This document shows, in pieces, positions 8,758 to 17,191 of a stretch of 64,000 nucleotides of DNA. Source of the stretch: Sinorhizobium meliloti 4H41 (GTDB lineage: Bacteria; Pseudomonadota; Alphaproteobacteria; Rhizobiales; Rhizobiaceae); the NCBI RefSeq assembly GCF_000375585.1, contig NZ_AQWP01000012.1:62001-126000 (forward strand). Direction: 5' to 3'. Positions within the stretch are counted from its first letter, which is position 1. Each line of letters begins with the position of its first letter. Made by a program: the position numbers and the translations under genes. The notes beneath the pieces were generated by a model that was given only the letters and a program-made list of their open reading frames with translations, made no database searches and was not told the origin of the DNA.

Positions 8758-9225
8758 ATGGTCGGCAAGACGCCCGGGAAGAGCAGGAATGTTGCGAAGA
8801 AGGCCGGCGCCGAGCCGGTCTCTGGACGGCCGACCCTGCTCTCGGGCGGCAACCCCCAGATCGCGAAGGGCTATGGCGATGCTCCGGTGCAGGCCTACAT
8901 CGCGGCGATGCCGGGCTGGAAGAGCGATGTCGGGCGGCGCCTCGATGCTCTGATTGTTGAGGGCGTTCCCGGCGTGCACAAGGCGGTGAAGTGGAACTCG
9001 CCTTTCTACGGTGTCGAGGACAATGCCTGGTTTCTCAGCTTCCACTGCTTCACCAAATACATCAAGGTGACGTTCTTCCGCGGCGCTGCGCTCGATCCTG
9101 TCCCGCCCGGCAAGTCCAAATATCCGGAAGTACGCTACCTCGATGTTTACGAGGGGCAACTCGACGAAGCTCAATTCTCCGCCTGGGTAAGGCAAGCCAG
9201 CCGATTGCCCGGCGAACGTATGTAA
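8758..9225 (+). CDS. DUF1801 (YdhG-like) protein
   Basis: A 155-residue protein with a lysine-rich start (MVGKTPGKSRNVAKKAG) and the DUF1801 core from about residue 40: VQAYIAAMPGWKSDVGRRLD, then VKWNSPFYGVEDNAWFLSF and YIKVTFFRG. GAGGTG stands six bases before the ATG at 8758. The family has a YdhG-like fold without an assigned activity. A second DUF1801 protein follows 27 bp later, so this looks like a co-expressed pair. Confidence 0.8.
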   Translation: MVGKTPGKSRNVAKKAGAEPVSGRPTLLSGGNPQIAKGYGDAPVQAYIAAMPGWKSDVGRRLDALIVEGVPGVHKAVKWNSPFYGVEDNAWFLSFHCFTKYIKVTFFRGAALDPVPPGKSKYPEVRYLDVYEGQLDEAQFSAWVRQASRLPGERM

Positions 9226-9252
9226 GCCACAACCATCAGGAAAGTGCAGACC

Positions 9253-9684
9253 ATGGAGAACAGGACGAGCGGTTCGAACGAAGCGACTCCCTCCAAACTG
9301 ATAGATGCTAAAATCGATGCTCTTGACGATTGGCGCGGCGAGACGCTCGCCAGGATCCGGAAACTCATCCAGCAGGCCGACCCGGATGTGATCGAGGAAG
9401 TAAAGTGGAGAGGGGTCCCCGTGTGGGAACACGCCGGGATAATCTGCACCGGCGAAGTCTACAAGGCGGTCGTGAAGACGACCTTTGCCAAAGGTGCCTC
9501 GCTGGAAGACCCTTCGGGCCTTTTCAACTCCAGCCTGGAAGGCAATACGCGGCGCGCGATCGATTTCCGTGAGGGCGAGAAGATCGATGAAGAGGCGTTC
9601 ATCGCGCTCGTTCGTGCCGCGGTGGCGCTGAACACATCAGCACGCACAGGCGCCCGTTCGCAGAAGAAGCCGAAGAGCGCCTGA
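9253..9684 (+). CDS. second DUF1801-family protein
   Basis: A 143-residue protein starting MENRTSGSNEATPS, with DUF1801 hallmarks DDWRGETLARIRKLIQQADP, EVKWRGVPVWEHAGIICTGE and VKTTFAKGASLEDP. AGGAAAG sits eight bases before the ATG at 9253, so this start is preferred to a GTG at 9244. The C-terminus (SARTGARSQKKPKSA) is basic. It ends the probable ArsR-SRPBCC-membrane-DUF1801-DUF1801 operon. Confidence 0.82.
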   Translation: MENRTSGSNEATPSKLIDAKIDALDDWRGETLARIRKLIQQADPDVIEEVKWRGVPVWEHAGIICTGEVYKAVVKTTFAKGASLEDPSGLFNSSLEGNTRRAIDFREGEKIDEEAFIALVRAAVALNTSARTGARSQKKPKSA

Positions 9685-9857
9685 CCCCAGCGGACATCAG
9701 CGGGAAACAGTGCGTTTCCCAAAGGCGCATTTGCGACCTGGTCCTGCGCCGATTATCTCTAGCCTCACGCTAGATCCAATAAGTTGAGGCGCGGAATGCG
9801 GGCGGGGAGCCTCACACACTTTTCCTCATCGCGCGCAGACCTCGCAGGAAGCCAGTC

Positions 9858-10901
9858 ATGGAACTCGGACTCTATACATTCGCCGACGACGATCCGAACG
9901 CAGCCGACAAGGGAGCCGAGGGGCGCCGGCGTCTGGCCGATCTCCTGGAGGAGATCGAGCTTGCCGATCAGGTGGGCCTCGACGTTTTCGGCCTCGGCGA
10001 ACATCACCGGCCCGACTATGCGGCGTCGGCACCGGCGGTGATCCTCGCGGCGGCCGCCGCACGCACCAGCCGCATCCGGCTGACGAGCGCGGTCACGGTG
10101 TTGAGCTCCGACGATCCCGTCCGCGTCTTCCAGCAATTCGCCACCCTCGACCTCCTGTCGAACGGACGCGCCGAGATCATGGCCGGACGTGGCTCCTTCA
10201 TCGAATCATTCCCGCTCTTCGGCCAGTCGCTGGACGATTACGACCAGCTTTTCGCCGAAAAGCTCGATCTCCTTTTGGCGCTGCGCGATCGTGAAAGGGT
10301 CACCTGGTCGGGTGCGCTGAGATCTCCGATCAACGATCGGGGCGTCTATCCGCGCCCGCTGCAGGACCCGCTGCCGCTCTGGATTGCGGTCGGCGGAACG
10401 CCGCAGTCGGTTGCGCGTGCCGGTGCGCTCGGCGTGCCGATGGCGCTTGCCATCATCGGCGGCGAACCGGCACGGTTTGCGCCGCTCTTCCAGCTCTACC
10501 GCGAAGCTGCGCGCCGTTCGGGGCAGGATCCGTCGAAGCTGAAGACGAGCATCAACGTCCACGGCTTCATCGCCGATAGCACGCAAGAAGCTGCAGATCA
10601 GTTCTATGGGCCGCAGGCCGAGGTGATGAACCGCATCGGACGCGAACGCGGCTGGGGGCCGACCAACCGAGCCCATTTCGATCAGGCGATCAGCCCGACC
10701 GGCAATCTCTTCCTCGGCGATCCGGAAACCGTTGCCAGGAAGATCGTTGCGCATCGGAAGCTCTTCGGAAACGACCGCTTCCTGCTGCAGATGGCGATCG
10801 GCCCGATGCCGCATGACCGGATCCTGCACGGCATCGAGCTTTACGGCACCAAGGTCGCGCCTCTGGTACGCGAGATGCTGGCGGAGGAGCGCGCTTCCTA
10901 A
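9858..10901 (+). CDS. LLM-class (luciferase-like) flavin-dependent oxidoreductase
   Basis: A 347-residue (beta/alpha)8 flavoprotein of the bacterial-luciferase superfamily. The N-terminus [14 protein letters not shown], the early segment [19 protein letters not shown] and [20 protein letters not shown] are typical of single-component members that use FMNH2 or F420-like cofactors. [20 protein letters not shown] is the usual mid-protein glycine-rich segment. The substrate cannot be told. The gene starts 173 bp after the DUF1801 gene and is followed in the same direction by map. Confidence 0.9.
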   Translation: MELGLYTFADDDPNAADKGAEGRRRLADLLEEIELADQVGLDVFGLGEHHRPDYAASAPAVILAAAAARTSRIRLTSAVTVLSSDDPVRVFQQFATLDLLSNGRAEIMAGRGSFIESFPLFGQSLDDYDQLFAEKLDLLLALRDRERVTWSGALRSPINDRGVYPRPLQDPLPLWIAVGGTPQSVARAGALGVPMALAIIGGEPARFAPLFQLYREAARRSGQDPSKLKTSINVHGFIADSTQEAADQFYGPQAEVMNRIGRERGWGPTNRAHFDQAISPTGNLFLGDPETVARKIVAHRKLFGNDRFLLQMAIGPMPHDRILHGIELYGTKVAPLVREMLAEERAS

Positions 10902-10973
10902 GCCGACCGCTTCCGGCGGCACTGGCATATGCGGCGTCGTAGCGCTAAATGTGGCCGCGAAAGCGAGACATCC

Positions 10974-11723
10974 ATGACCCTCAACAACGACGAAGACCTC
11001 GAAAGGCTGAAGGAAATCGGCCGGATTTGCGCCAATGCGCTACAGGCGATGGGCGAGGCGCTGGAACCCGGCATAACCACGGCCGAGCTCGACGCGATCG
11101 GCCGCAAGGTGCTGGAGGAGGCAGGCGCCCGTTCGGCACCCGAGCTTTGCTATGATTTCCCCGGCGCGACCTGCATCAGCGTCAACGAGGAGATCGCCCA
11201 CGGCATACCCGGCCGCCGGGTGATCCAGCCGGGCGATCTCGTCAATATCGACGTTTCCGCCGAAAAGGGCGGGCTCTTCGCCGATACGGGGGCGTCCTTT
11301 CCCGTGCCGCCGGTCAAGACCGAGATCGACCGGCTCTGCCGCGACGGCAAGCGGGCGATGTGGGTGGGTTTGAAACAGGTCAAGCCAGGCCAGTCGCTTG
11401 CCGCGATCGGCAATTCGATCGGCGAGTTCGCGCGCAAGAACCGCTACTCCCTCGTCGCCAATCTGGCGAGCCACGGCATCGGCCGGTCGCTGCACGAGGA
11501 ACCGAGCGAAATTGCAACCTGGCCGGACCCGTCCGAGCGCCGGCGGATGACCGAGGGCATGGTCTTCACGGTCGAACCCTTCCTGTCGATGGGCGCGCAA
11601 TGGGCTGAAGGAGGCAACGACGACTGGACCCTCTACAGCGAACCTCGCGCACCGACTGTACAATATGAGCACACGGTGGTCGTCACCCGCAGCGGGCCGC
11701 TGGTCGTGACGCTGCCGGGTTAG
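10974..11723 (+). CDS. map: type I methionine aminopeptidase
   Basis: A 249-residue enzyme that removes the N-terminal methionine from nascent proteins. All five metal ligands are visible: Asp93 in NIDVS, Asp104 in FADTG, His167 in SHGIG, Glu201 in TVEPF and Glu232 in YEHTV. The length is that of a short MAP without an N-terminal extension. The ATG at 10974 begins MTLNNDEDLERL; a start at 10929 would add 15 basic residues not seen in the family. A rhizobial chromosome would be expected to carry another map, so this is probably a second copy. Confidence 0.93.
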   Translation: MTLNNDEDLERLKEIGRICANALQAMGEALEPGITTAELDAIGRKVLEEAGARSAPELCYDFPGATCISVNEEIAHGIPGRRVIQPGDLVNIDVSAEKGGLFADTGASFPVPPVKTEIDRLCRDGKRAMWVGLKQVKPGQSLAAIGNSIGEFARKNRYSLVANLASHGIGRSLHEEPSEIATWPDPSERRRMTEGMVFTVEPFLSMGAQWAEGGNDDWTLYSEPRAPTVQYEHTVVVTRSGPLVVTLPG

Positions 11724-11742
11724 GCAACTTAGGAAGGCTCAC

Positions 11743-11770
11743 CCCCCTCTGCCCGGCCGGGCAGAGGGGG
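11743..11770. repeat. hairpin after map, copy 2 of the palindrome at 7536
   Basis: The same 12-bp arms CCCCCTCTGCCC (11743-11754) and GGGCAGAGGGGG (11759-11770) as at 7536, here with loop GGCC. It lies 20 bp after the map stop codon. It may act as a factor-dependent terminator or mRNA 3' end as well as being a dispersed repeat. Confidence 0.6.
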
Positions 11771-11876
11771 TATCACACCCGCTCCCGCTTTTCTCAGCGC
11801 AGATCATTCGATTCCATCAATGGACCGTTCAATTATAATGATTTGCCGCTCTCTTGCTGCGATGCAATAAGGGGGC

Positions 11877-13145
11877 ATGAGCACTCTCCAGAGACGGCAG
11901 GACCGTAGCGCACCGGCGCCCAGGCACTCGACAGAGCCGAGCGGCTTCGAGTCCGCCGGCAGCGGCTCGAGCGGAAGTCTCGCAGCGACCGCGATCGCCG
12001 GTGCGGTCGCCATGGCGGTGGCCATGGGCTTCGGCCGGTTCTCCTACACGCCCATCCTGCCGGCGATGATGATCGACACCGGCCTTTCTCCTGCTGATGC
12101 AGGTGTGGTCGCCTCGGCGAATTTCATCGGATATCTCGCAGGCGCGGTGCTTGCCGGCTATGGCTGGGCGCACGGCCGCGAGCGCGGGGTCGGTCTCGCG
12201 GCTCTCGTCGCGACGACCGTGCTGCTTGCCGCCATGGGACTTACATCCTCGGTGCTCGCCTATTCCATCATCCGCTTTCTTGCGGGTCTGGCGAGCGCCT
12301 TTGCGATGATCTTCATCTCGGGGATAGTGCTGGGGCAGGGGCTCGCTGCCAGATCCGAGCACGTGCCTTCGGTGCATTTCGGCGGCGTCGGTTTCGGCAT
12401 CGCGCTTTCCTCCGTCGTGGTCTGGATCGCGCCGCTCGCAGGCATCGCGGACCTTTCGAAGTCGCAGGCCGACTGGTTCGCTGGCGGTCTGGTCGCGCTG
12501 GCGGGTACGGTTCTGGTGGCCGCGTTGCTGCCGTCGAGCCGCCACGCCGCCATCGGCGGTCCACCGGAGGCGCGGCTCGTCCGCTCTCGGCCGCTCATGA
12601 CGATGACGCTCACCTACGGCCTTTTCGGGTTCGGCTACGTGATCACTGCCACGTTCCTCGTTGCAATGGCCCGCGACGCGAGCGGCGACCACAGCATCGA
12701 GTTTCTTTCCTGGCTGATCACCGGAGTCAGCGCCGCCCTGTCGGTTTATCTCTGGCGCTTCGCCGTGCCGCGTCTCGGATTGGCCGGGGTCTATGCGGCC
12801 GGATTGCTGGTCGAGGCGGCAGGCCTCATTCTGACGGTTTCGTTGCCTTCCCCCTTTGCGCCGCTCGTCGGCGGGCTGATGCTGGGCGCCACCTTCATGA
12901 TGGTCACGGCCTATGGACTGCAGATCGGACGACAACTCGCCCCCGAAAGTCCGCGCCGGGCCCTCGCCTTCATGACCGCTGCCTTCGGGGTCGGCCAGAT
13001 CGTCGGGCCGCTGGTCGCCGGCTGGCTTGCCGAGCGCACCGGAAGTTACACTTTGCCGACCCTGGTCGCCGCCGTCGTTCTCATGATCTGCGGGGTCGTC
13101 GTCCTCGCCGAATTGCGCCGGATAAGTGAAGCCCTGGCACGATGA
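11877..13145 (+). CDS. MFS transporter, YbfB/YjiJ type
   Basis: A 422-residue major facilitator protein with about twelve hydrophobic segments after a polar 40-residue N-terminus. AVAMAVAMGFGRFSYTPILP near residue 43 is the signature first helix of the YbfB/YjiJ group, and YLAGAVLAGYGWAHGRERG fits the loop 2-3 motif of MFS proteins. PRRALAFMTAAFGVGQIVGP is typical of the C-terminal half. The substrate is unknown. AAGGGGG directly precedes the ATG. It faces no obvious partner gene; the bacA leader starts about 110 bp after it. Confidence 0.87.
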   Translation: MSTLQRRQDRSAPAPRHSTEPSGFESAGSGSSGSLAATAIAGAVAMAVAMGFGRFSYTPILPAMMIDTGLSPADAGVVASANFIGYLAGAVLAGYGWAHGRERGVGLAALVATTVLLAAMGLTSSVLAYSIIRFLAGLASAFAMIFISGIVLGQGLAARSEHVPSVHFGGVGFGIALSSVVVWIAPLAGIADLSKSQADWFAGGLVALAGTVLVAALLPSSRHAAIGGPPEARLVRSRPLMTMTLTYGLFGFGYVITATFLVAMARDASGDHSIEFLSWLITGVSAALSVYLWRFAVPRLGLAGVYAAGLLVEAAGLILTVSLPSPFAPLVGGLMLGATFMMVTAYGLQIGRQLAPESPRRALAFMTAAFGVGQIVGPLVAGWLAERTGSYTLPTLVAAVVLMICGVVVLAELRRISEALAR

Positions 13146-13297
13146 CGGGTCCTCACTAAGCCGGGCAGGCAGCGTCGGCAGCCACATGAAATAACAGTAA
13201 CATTCGCATTCCGTAATTGTTGCGCAATGTGATTTGCCCTAGTTTCGGCGCATCAGGAGGCAAGTCCTTGACCTCCCCGAAACGAGAGTGCCGTCCC

Positions 13298-14560
13298 TTG
13301 TTCCAATCCTTCTTTCCCAAGCCGAAGCTGTTTTTCATATCTTCCGCCGTCTGGAGCCTGCTCGCCGTCCTTGCCTGGTATGCCGGGGGGCGGGACATTG
13401 GCGCCTACGTGGGCTTGCCGCCGCTTCCTCCAGGACAGGAACCCGTCATCGGCGTTTCCGTTTTCTGGTCGACCCCCTTTCTCTGGTTTTACATCTATTA
13501 TGCGGTGGTCTCAGGATTGTTCGCCGCGTTCTGGTTCGCCTACAGCCCGCATCGGTGGCAGTATTGGTCGGTACTCGGCACGGCGCTGATCATTTTCAAT
13601 ACCTATTTTTCGGTTCAGGTCAGCGTCGCGATCAACGCGTGGTACGGCCCGTTCTATGATTTGATCCAGCAGGCGCTGGCGCGTACGGCGCCGGTCACAG
13701 CAGGGCAGCTCTATTCGGGAATGGTCGGATTTTCGGGCATTGCCTTCGTGGCGGTGACGGTCGGTGTGCTCAACCTCTTTTTCGTCAGCCATTACATCTT
13801 TCGCTGGCGTACGGCGATGAACGAATTTTATGTCGCGCATTGGCCCAGACTGCGCCACGTCGAAGGCGCATCGCAGCGTGTGCAAGAGGACACAATGCGC
13901 TTCTCCAGCACAGTCGAGAGGCTGGGTGTCGGTCTTGTCAGTTCTATCATGACGCTGATCGCCTTTCTCCCGGTTCTCTTCAAGTTTTCCGAACAGGTGA
14001 ACGTCTTGCCCATTGTCGGCGAGATACCGCACGCCCTTGTCTGGGCGGCCGTATTCTGGTCGGTCTTTGGTACGGTGTTCCTGGCCGCAGTCGGCATCAA
14101 GCTTCCGGGACTGGAATTTCGCAATCAGCGCGTCGAAGCCGCATACCGGAAGGAACTGGTCTATGGCGAGGACCATGAAGACCGCGCCGATCCGATAACG
14201 CTCGCGCAGCTCTTCGACAACGTCAGGCGCAACTATTTTCGCCTGTATTTCCATTACATGTACTTCAATATTGCCCGCATTTTCTACCTGCAGGCCGACA
14301 ATCTCTTCGGCACTTTCGTGCTGGTCCCGGCAATCGTGGCGGGAAAGCTCACACTCGGCGTCATGAACCAGGTGCTGAATGTGTTCGGGCAGGTGCGGGA
14401 GTCATTCCAGTATCTCGTCAATTCCTGGACGACCATCGTCGAGCTGCTGTCGATCTACAAACGCCTCAAAGCCTTCGAGGCGGTGCTGGTCGACGAGCCG
14501 CTGCCGGAGATCGACCGGCAGTTCATCGACGCTGGCGGTCAGGAAGAGCTGGCTCTGTAA
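13298..14560 (+). CDS. bacA: peptide uptake transporter BacA (SbmA/BacA family)
   Basis: An inner-membrane protein of the SbmA/BacA family, which imports peptide antibiotics; in S. meliloti it is needed for bacteroid survival against plant NCR peptides and for very-long-chain lipid A modification. [20 protein letters not shown] at the start, [18 protein letters not shown] and [20 protein letters not shown] are hallmarks, with about seven membrane spans. The TTG at 13298 gives 420 residues, the known size, and aligns with the MFQSFFPKP start of orthologues. An in-frame TTG at 13268 has a perfect AGGAGG seven bases upstream and would add ten residues, so the true start is open. Confidence 0.93.
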   Translation: MFQSFFPKPKLFFISSAVWSLLAVLAWYAGGRDIGAYVGLPPLPPGQEPVIGVSVFWSTPFLWFYIYYAVVSGLFAAFWFAYSPHRWQYWSVLGTALIIFNTYFSVQVSVAINAWYGPFYDLIQQALARTAPVTAGQLYSGMVGFSGIAFVAVTVGVLNLFFVSHYIFRWRTAMNEFYVAHWPRLRHVEGASQRVQEDTMRFSSTVERLGVGLVSSIMTLIAFLPVLFKFSEQVNVLPIVGEIPHALVWAAVFWSVFGTVFLAAVGIKLPGLEFRNQRVEAAYRKELVYGEDHEDRADPITLAQLFDNVRRNYFRLYFHYMYFNIARIFYLQADNLFGTFVLVPAIVAGKLTLGVMNQVLNVFGQVRESFQYLVNSWTTIVELLSIYKRLKAFEAVLVDEPLPEIDRQFIDAGGQEELAL

Positions 14561-14569
14561 CGGCGGGCA

Positions 14570-15574
14570 TCAGAAGGCGGAGCGATCCGCCTTCTTTCTT
14601 GCAACCTCGATCATCGGCAACGCCTCGGCATAGCTGACGCAGGCGACGTCCGGCTTGTTGCAGGTCTCCGAGAGAAAGCGATCGAGCGCCCGCCAATAGG
14701 CGCCGCCGTTCATCTCGACGAAGTGGAAGCCGAGCTGAAGAGGGATCCGCTCGCCTTCATATTCCTTCAGGAAGGCATTGCGGAACGCCGCAAGCGTCCG
14801 CTCCTCGAAGCGGACGCTGTCCTTTCTGTTCTCGACTCCCATCGAATGGCGGACGAAGAGATTGTAGTCCATGCCGATAACCGGCCGGTGGGAAGGGCCT
14901 TCGGGAATGAGCGGCAGGCCGAAGCGCGGCAGACCGTCGGCGAAGCTGGGCCAGCCGGGCCCTTTGGTGACGAGGCTCGCATCATAGCTGAAACCGAACG
15001 CTTCGAGTGCAGGCACCAGGCCGTCGCTGAGTGACAGATAGGGGGCGCGAAAGCCCTTTATGCCGTTCTTCGCGAAATCGGCCCAGCCTTCCGGCTCGGC
15101 TTCCGGCTTGCCGGCCCTCTTCCAGGCTTCGGCGAGCGCCGCGCGGAACGCTGAAAACTCCCGCTCCCAATCGGCCTTGCTCCAGCCTTTGCCGTCGAAA
15201 TGGCCGCAGGCGTGGCTGCCGAGGTCGTGACCATCGCGATGCGCCTGCCAGATATGGCCGACGCGGATCGCGATCTCTTTGCGGCTTTGCGCGAAGCCGA
15301 CATTCGAGCGTCCCTGCTTCTGTCCGGGCGCCCGGTAGATCTGCTTCCCGTCGGCCTTCGTCATCAGGAAGGTGCAGGAGAGGAAATAGGTGAAATGCGC
15401 GCCCGTTCGCCTTGCCAGGGCAAGGCTTTTCTCCCAAAGCGCATTGTCGTGCGCGCCGTCGAAGGAAATGACGACGAGCTGTTTTCCGTTCGGCGACGGG
15501 GGTGCCGGCGGCGGATCGGCGAGGGCGAGAGCGGGAAAAAGAGCGAGTGATAAAGCCAGGAAAATACGAATCAT
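14570..15574 (-). CDS. secreted polysaccharide deacetylase-family protein
   Basis: A 334-residue protein with a clear signal peptide (MIRIFLALSLALFPALALA) and the NodB-homology fold. VVISFDGAHDNALW near residue 36 holds the first catalytic Asp motif, GSHACGHFDGK near 117 the zinc-binding H-x3-4-H, and IKGFRAPYLSLSDG the arginine motif. The family removes N-acetyl or O-acetyl groups from extracytoplasmic polysaccharides. It is transcribed towards bacA and ends 9 bp from its stop codon. The substrate is unknown; secretion suggests peptidoglycan or surface polysaccharide. Confidence 0.88.
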   Translation of the reverse strand: MIRIFLALSLALFPALALADPPPAPPSPNGKQLVVISFDGAHDNALWEKSLALARRTGAHFTYFLSCTFLMTKADGKQIYRAPGQKQGRSNVGFAQSRKEIAIRVGHIWQAHRDGHDLGSHACGHFDGKGWSKADWEREFSAFRAALAEAWKRAGKPEAEPEGWADFAKNGIKGFRAPYLSLSDGLVPALEAFGFSYDASLVTKGPGWPSFADGLPRFGLPLIPEGPSHRPVIGMDYNLFVRHSMGVENRKDSVRFEERTLAAFRNAFLKEYEGERIPLQLGFHFVEMNGGAYWRALDRFLSETCNKPDVACVSYAEALPMIEVARKKADRSAF

Positions 15575-15733
15575 GTTTCAACTGTGACGTTTGGTTTCGT
15601 CGCAGTTGTCCGGAAATTGCGGCAATCCTTTGATTGGGCTGGAAAATCGGCGCTATCGAAGGTAGTGCGTAGTCAGGTGGATCGGCAAAGCGCGGCGCTG
15701 TAGCGGTCCGATATCTCGAACAAGCGGTGACCC

Positions 15734-16318
15734 ATGGCCATACTCGTTCTCGGCATCATCATATTTCTCGGCATGCACCTCGTCCGCGTGGTTGCGCCCG
15801 GCTTTCGTGCCGGCATTATCGAAAGCCGCGGCAAGGGCACATGGATGGGGCTCTATACGATCGTCAGCCTCGTCGGCCTCTGTCTGATCATCTACGGTTT
15901 TGGTCAGGCGCGTGGCGAAACGGGCATGCTCTACGATCCGCCGATATTCCTGCGCCATATCGCCCTTCTGCTGATGCTCGTCGCCTTCATCGTGCTTGCC
16001 GCCGGCTTCCTGCCGGCTGGCCGCATCGCCGTCGCGCTCAAGCATCCGCAGGTCCTCTCGATCAAGATATGGGCGCTGGCGCACCTCCTTGCGAATGGCG
16101 AGACGTCCTCGGTTCTGCTTTTCGGTTCCTTTCTCGCCTGGGCGGTGATCCTGCGCATCTCGTTGAAACGGCGCGAGCGCGCCGGTGAGAAGGTGCTTCC
16201 CGTGTTTAAATCGACGCGCAACGACGTATTGGCGGTTCTTATCGGCCTCGTCGCCTTTGTACTCTTCGTCTGGAAGCTGCATGAGCTTCTGATAGGCGTT
16301 CAGCCGGTCGTTCTCTAA
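15734..16318 (+). CDS. NnrU-family integral membrane protein
   Basis: A 194-residue membrane protein with about five hydrophobic segments. The N-terminus LGIIIFLGMHLVRVVAPGFR and the segment GKGTWMGLYTIVSLVGLCLI match the NnrU family, named for a gene near nitric oxide reductase in rhizobia. The H-x-x-R of the first helix and the conserved histidines (KLHELLIG near the C-terminus) are present. No denitrification genes lie nearby, so this is more likely a housekeeping paralogue. It is divergent from the deacetylase and 86 bp before the TPR protein. Confidence 0.85.
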   Translation: MAILVLGIIIFLGMHLVRVVAPGFRAGIIESRGKGTWMGLYTIVSLVGLCLIIYGFGQARGETGMLYDPPIFLRHIALLLMLVAFIVLAAGFLPAGRIAVALKHPQVLSIKIWALAHLLANGETSSVLLFGSFLAWAVILRISLKRRERAGEKVLPVFKSTRNDVLAVLIGLVAFVLFVWKLHELLIGVQPVVL

Positions 16319-16404
16319 ATGTCGATCTCCCCCTTACATAAGGCGTAAAATCGGGTAGAACGCGCCAACTTCTTCACATCAGGGCCGGGCGGCCGGGACG
16401 GGAC

Positions 16405-17073
16405 ATGGTAAACCAGGACGATAGCTTTATCCGCGAGGTCAATGACGAACTCCGTTCGGACCAGATGAAGGCCGTCTGGACGCGCTTCGGCGGTATCATC
16501 ATCGGGGTTGCCGTTCTGATCGTGCTCGGCACCGTCGGCAAGGTCGGATACGATTATTGGCAGGAGGCCTCTTCGTCGCAATCGGGCGACACCTTCCTCG
16601 CGGCGCTCAACCTTGCCCGGGAGAACAAGTCGGACGAGGCGCTCGCCGCTCTGACCGAGCTCGAAAAGGACGGTTACGGATCCTATCCGGTTCTGGCGCA
16701 GTTGCGCCTTGCGACGCTGCAGGCGCAAAAGGGTGAAACGGATGCGGCAGTCGCGGCGTTCTCCGAGATCGGCAGGGATACGCGTATTCCGGCCGCGCTC
16801 CGCGATGCGGCGCGGCTGCGTGCGGCCTATCTGCTTATCGACGCAGGGTCCTACGAGCAGGTGTCCTCCGAGGTCGAGCAACTGGCCGTTCCGCAGAACG
16901 CCATGCGTCATTCGGCGCGCGAGGCGCTCGGCCTTTCGGCCTACAAGGCAGGTGACTATACCAAGGCGAAGAGCTGGTTCCAGCAGATCGTCGACGATGC
17001 GCAAAGCCCGCGCGGCGTCATGAATCGGGCGCAGATGCTGCTGGATGTGATCGCGTCGACAGGCAAGGCCTGA
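16405..17073 (+). CDS. membrane-anchored TPR protein, YfgM-like
   Basis: A 222-residue protein with a cytoplasmic start (MVNQDDSFIREVNDELRSDQ), one membrane span at about 32-52 (FGGIIIGVAVLIVLGTVGKV) and a periplasmic tetratricopeptide-like part rich in Ala-Leu helices. This is the layout of YfgM, an ancillary partner of the SecYEG/PpiD export machinery. In many proteobacteria yfgM lies just before bamB and der; here der follows after 118 bp but bamB is absent. The gap contains a rhizobial repeat instead. Confidence 0.82.
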   Translation: MVNQDDSFIREVNDELRSDQMKAVWTRFGGIIIGVAVLIVLGTVGKVGYDYWQEASSSQSGDTFLAALNLARENKSDEALAALTELEKDGYGSYPVLAQLRLATLQAQKGETDAAVAAFSEIGRDTRIPAALRDAARLRAAYLLIDAGSYEQVSSEVEQLAVPQNAMRHSAREALGLSAYKAGDYTKAKSWFQQIVDDAQSPRGVMNRAQMLLDVIASTGKA

Positions 17074-17078
17074 CGCAG

Positions 17079-17176
17079 GCATGTCGCCCAAAAGTGCGCA
17101 GCGGTTTTGGGAGAACGACATGCACAAAAACAGAAACTTGAAGCGCGTCGCGTGACCACTGAACGCGAGGCGCTTT
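17079..17176. repeat. composite rhizobial palindromic repeat between the TPR gene and der
   Basis: Nested arms GCATGTCG (17079-17086) with CGACATGC (17116-17123), and CCCAAAA (17087-17093) with TTTTGGG (17105-17111), form one long hairpin. A second imperfect hairpin follows, AAGCGCGTCGCGT with ACGCG and GGCGCTT (about 17139-17176). I recognise this as a dispersed element frequent in Rhizobium and Sinorhizobium genomes. Confidence 0.65.
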
Positions 17177-17191
17177 AGCACGGATGTCAAG

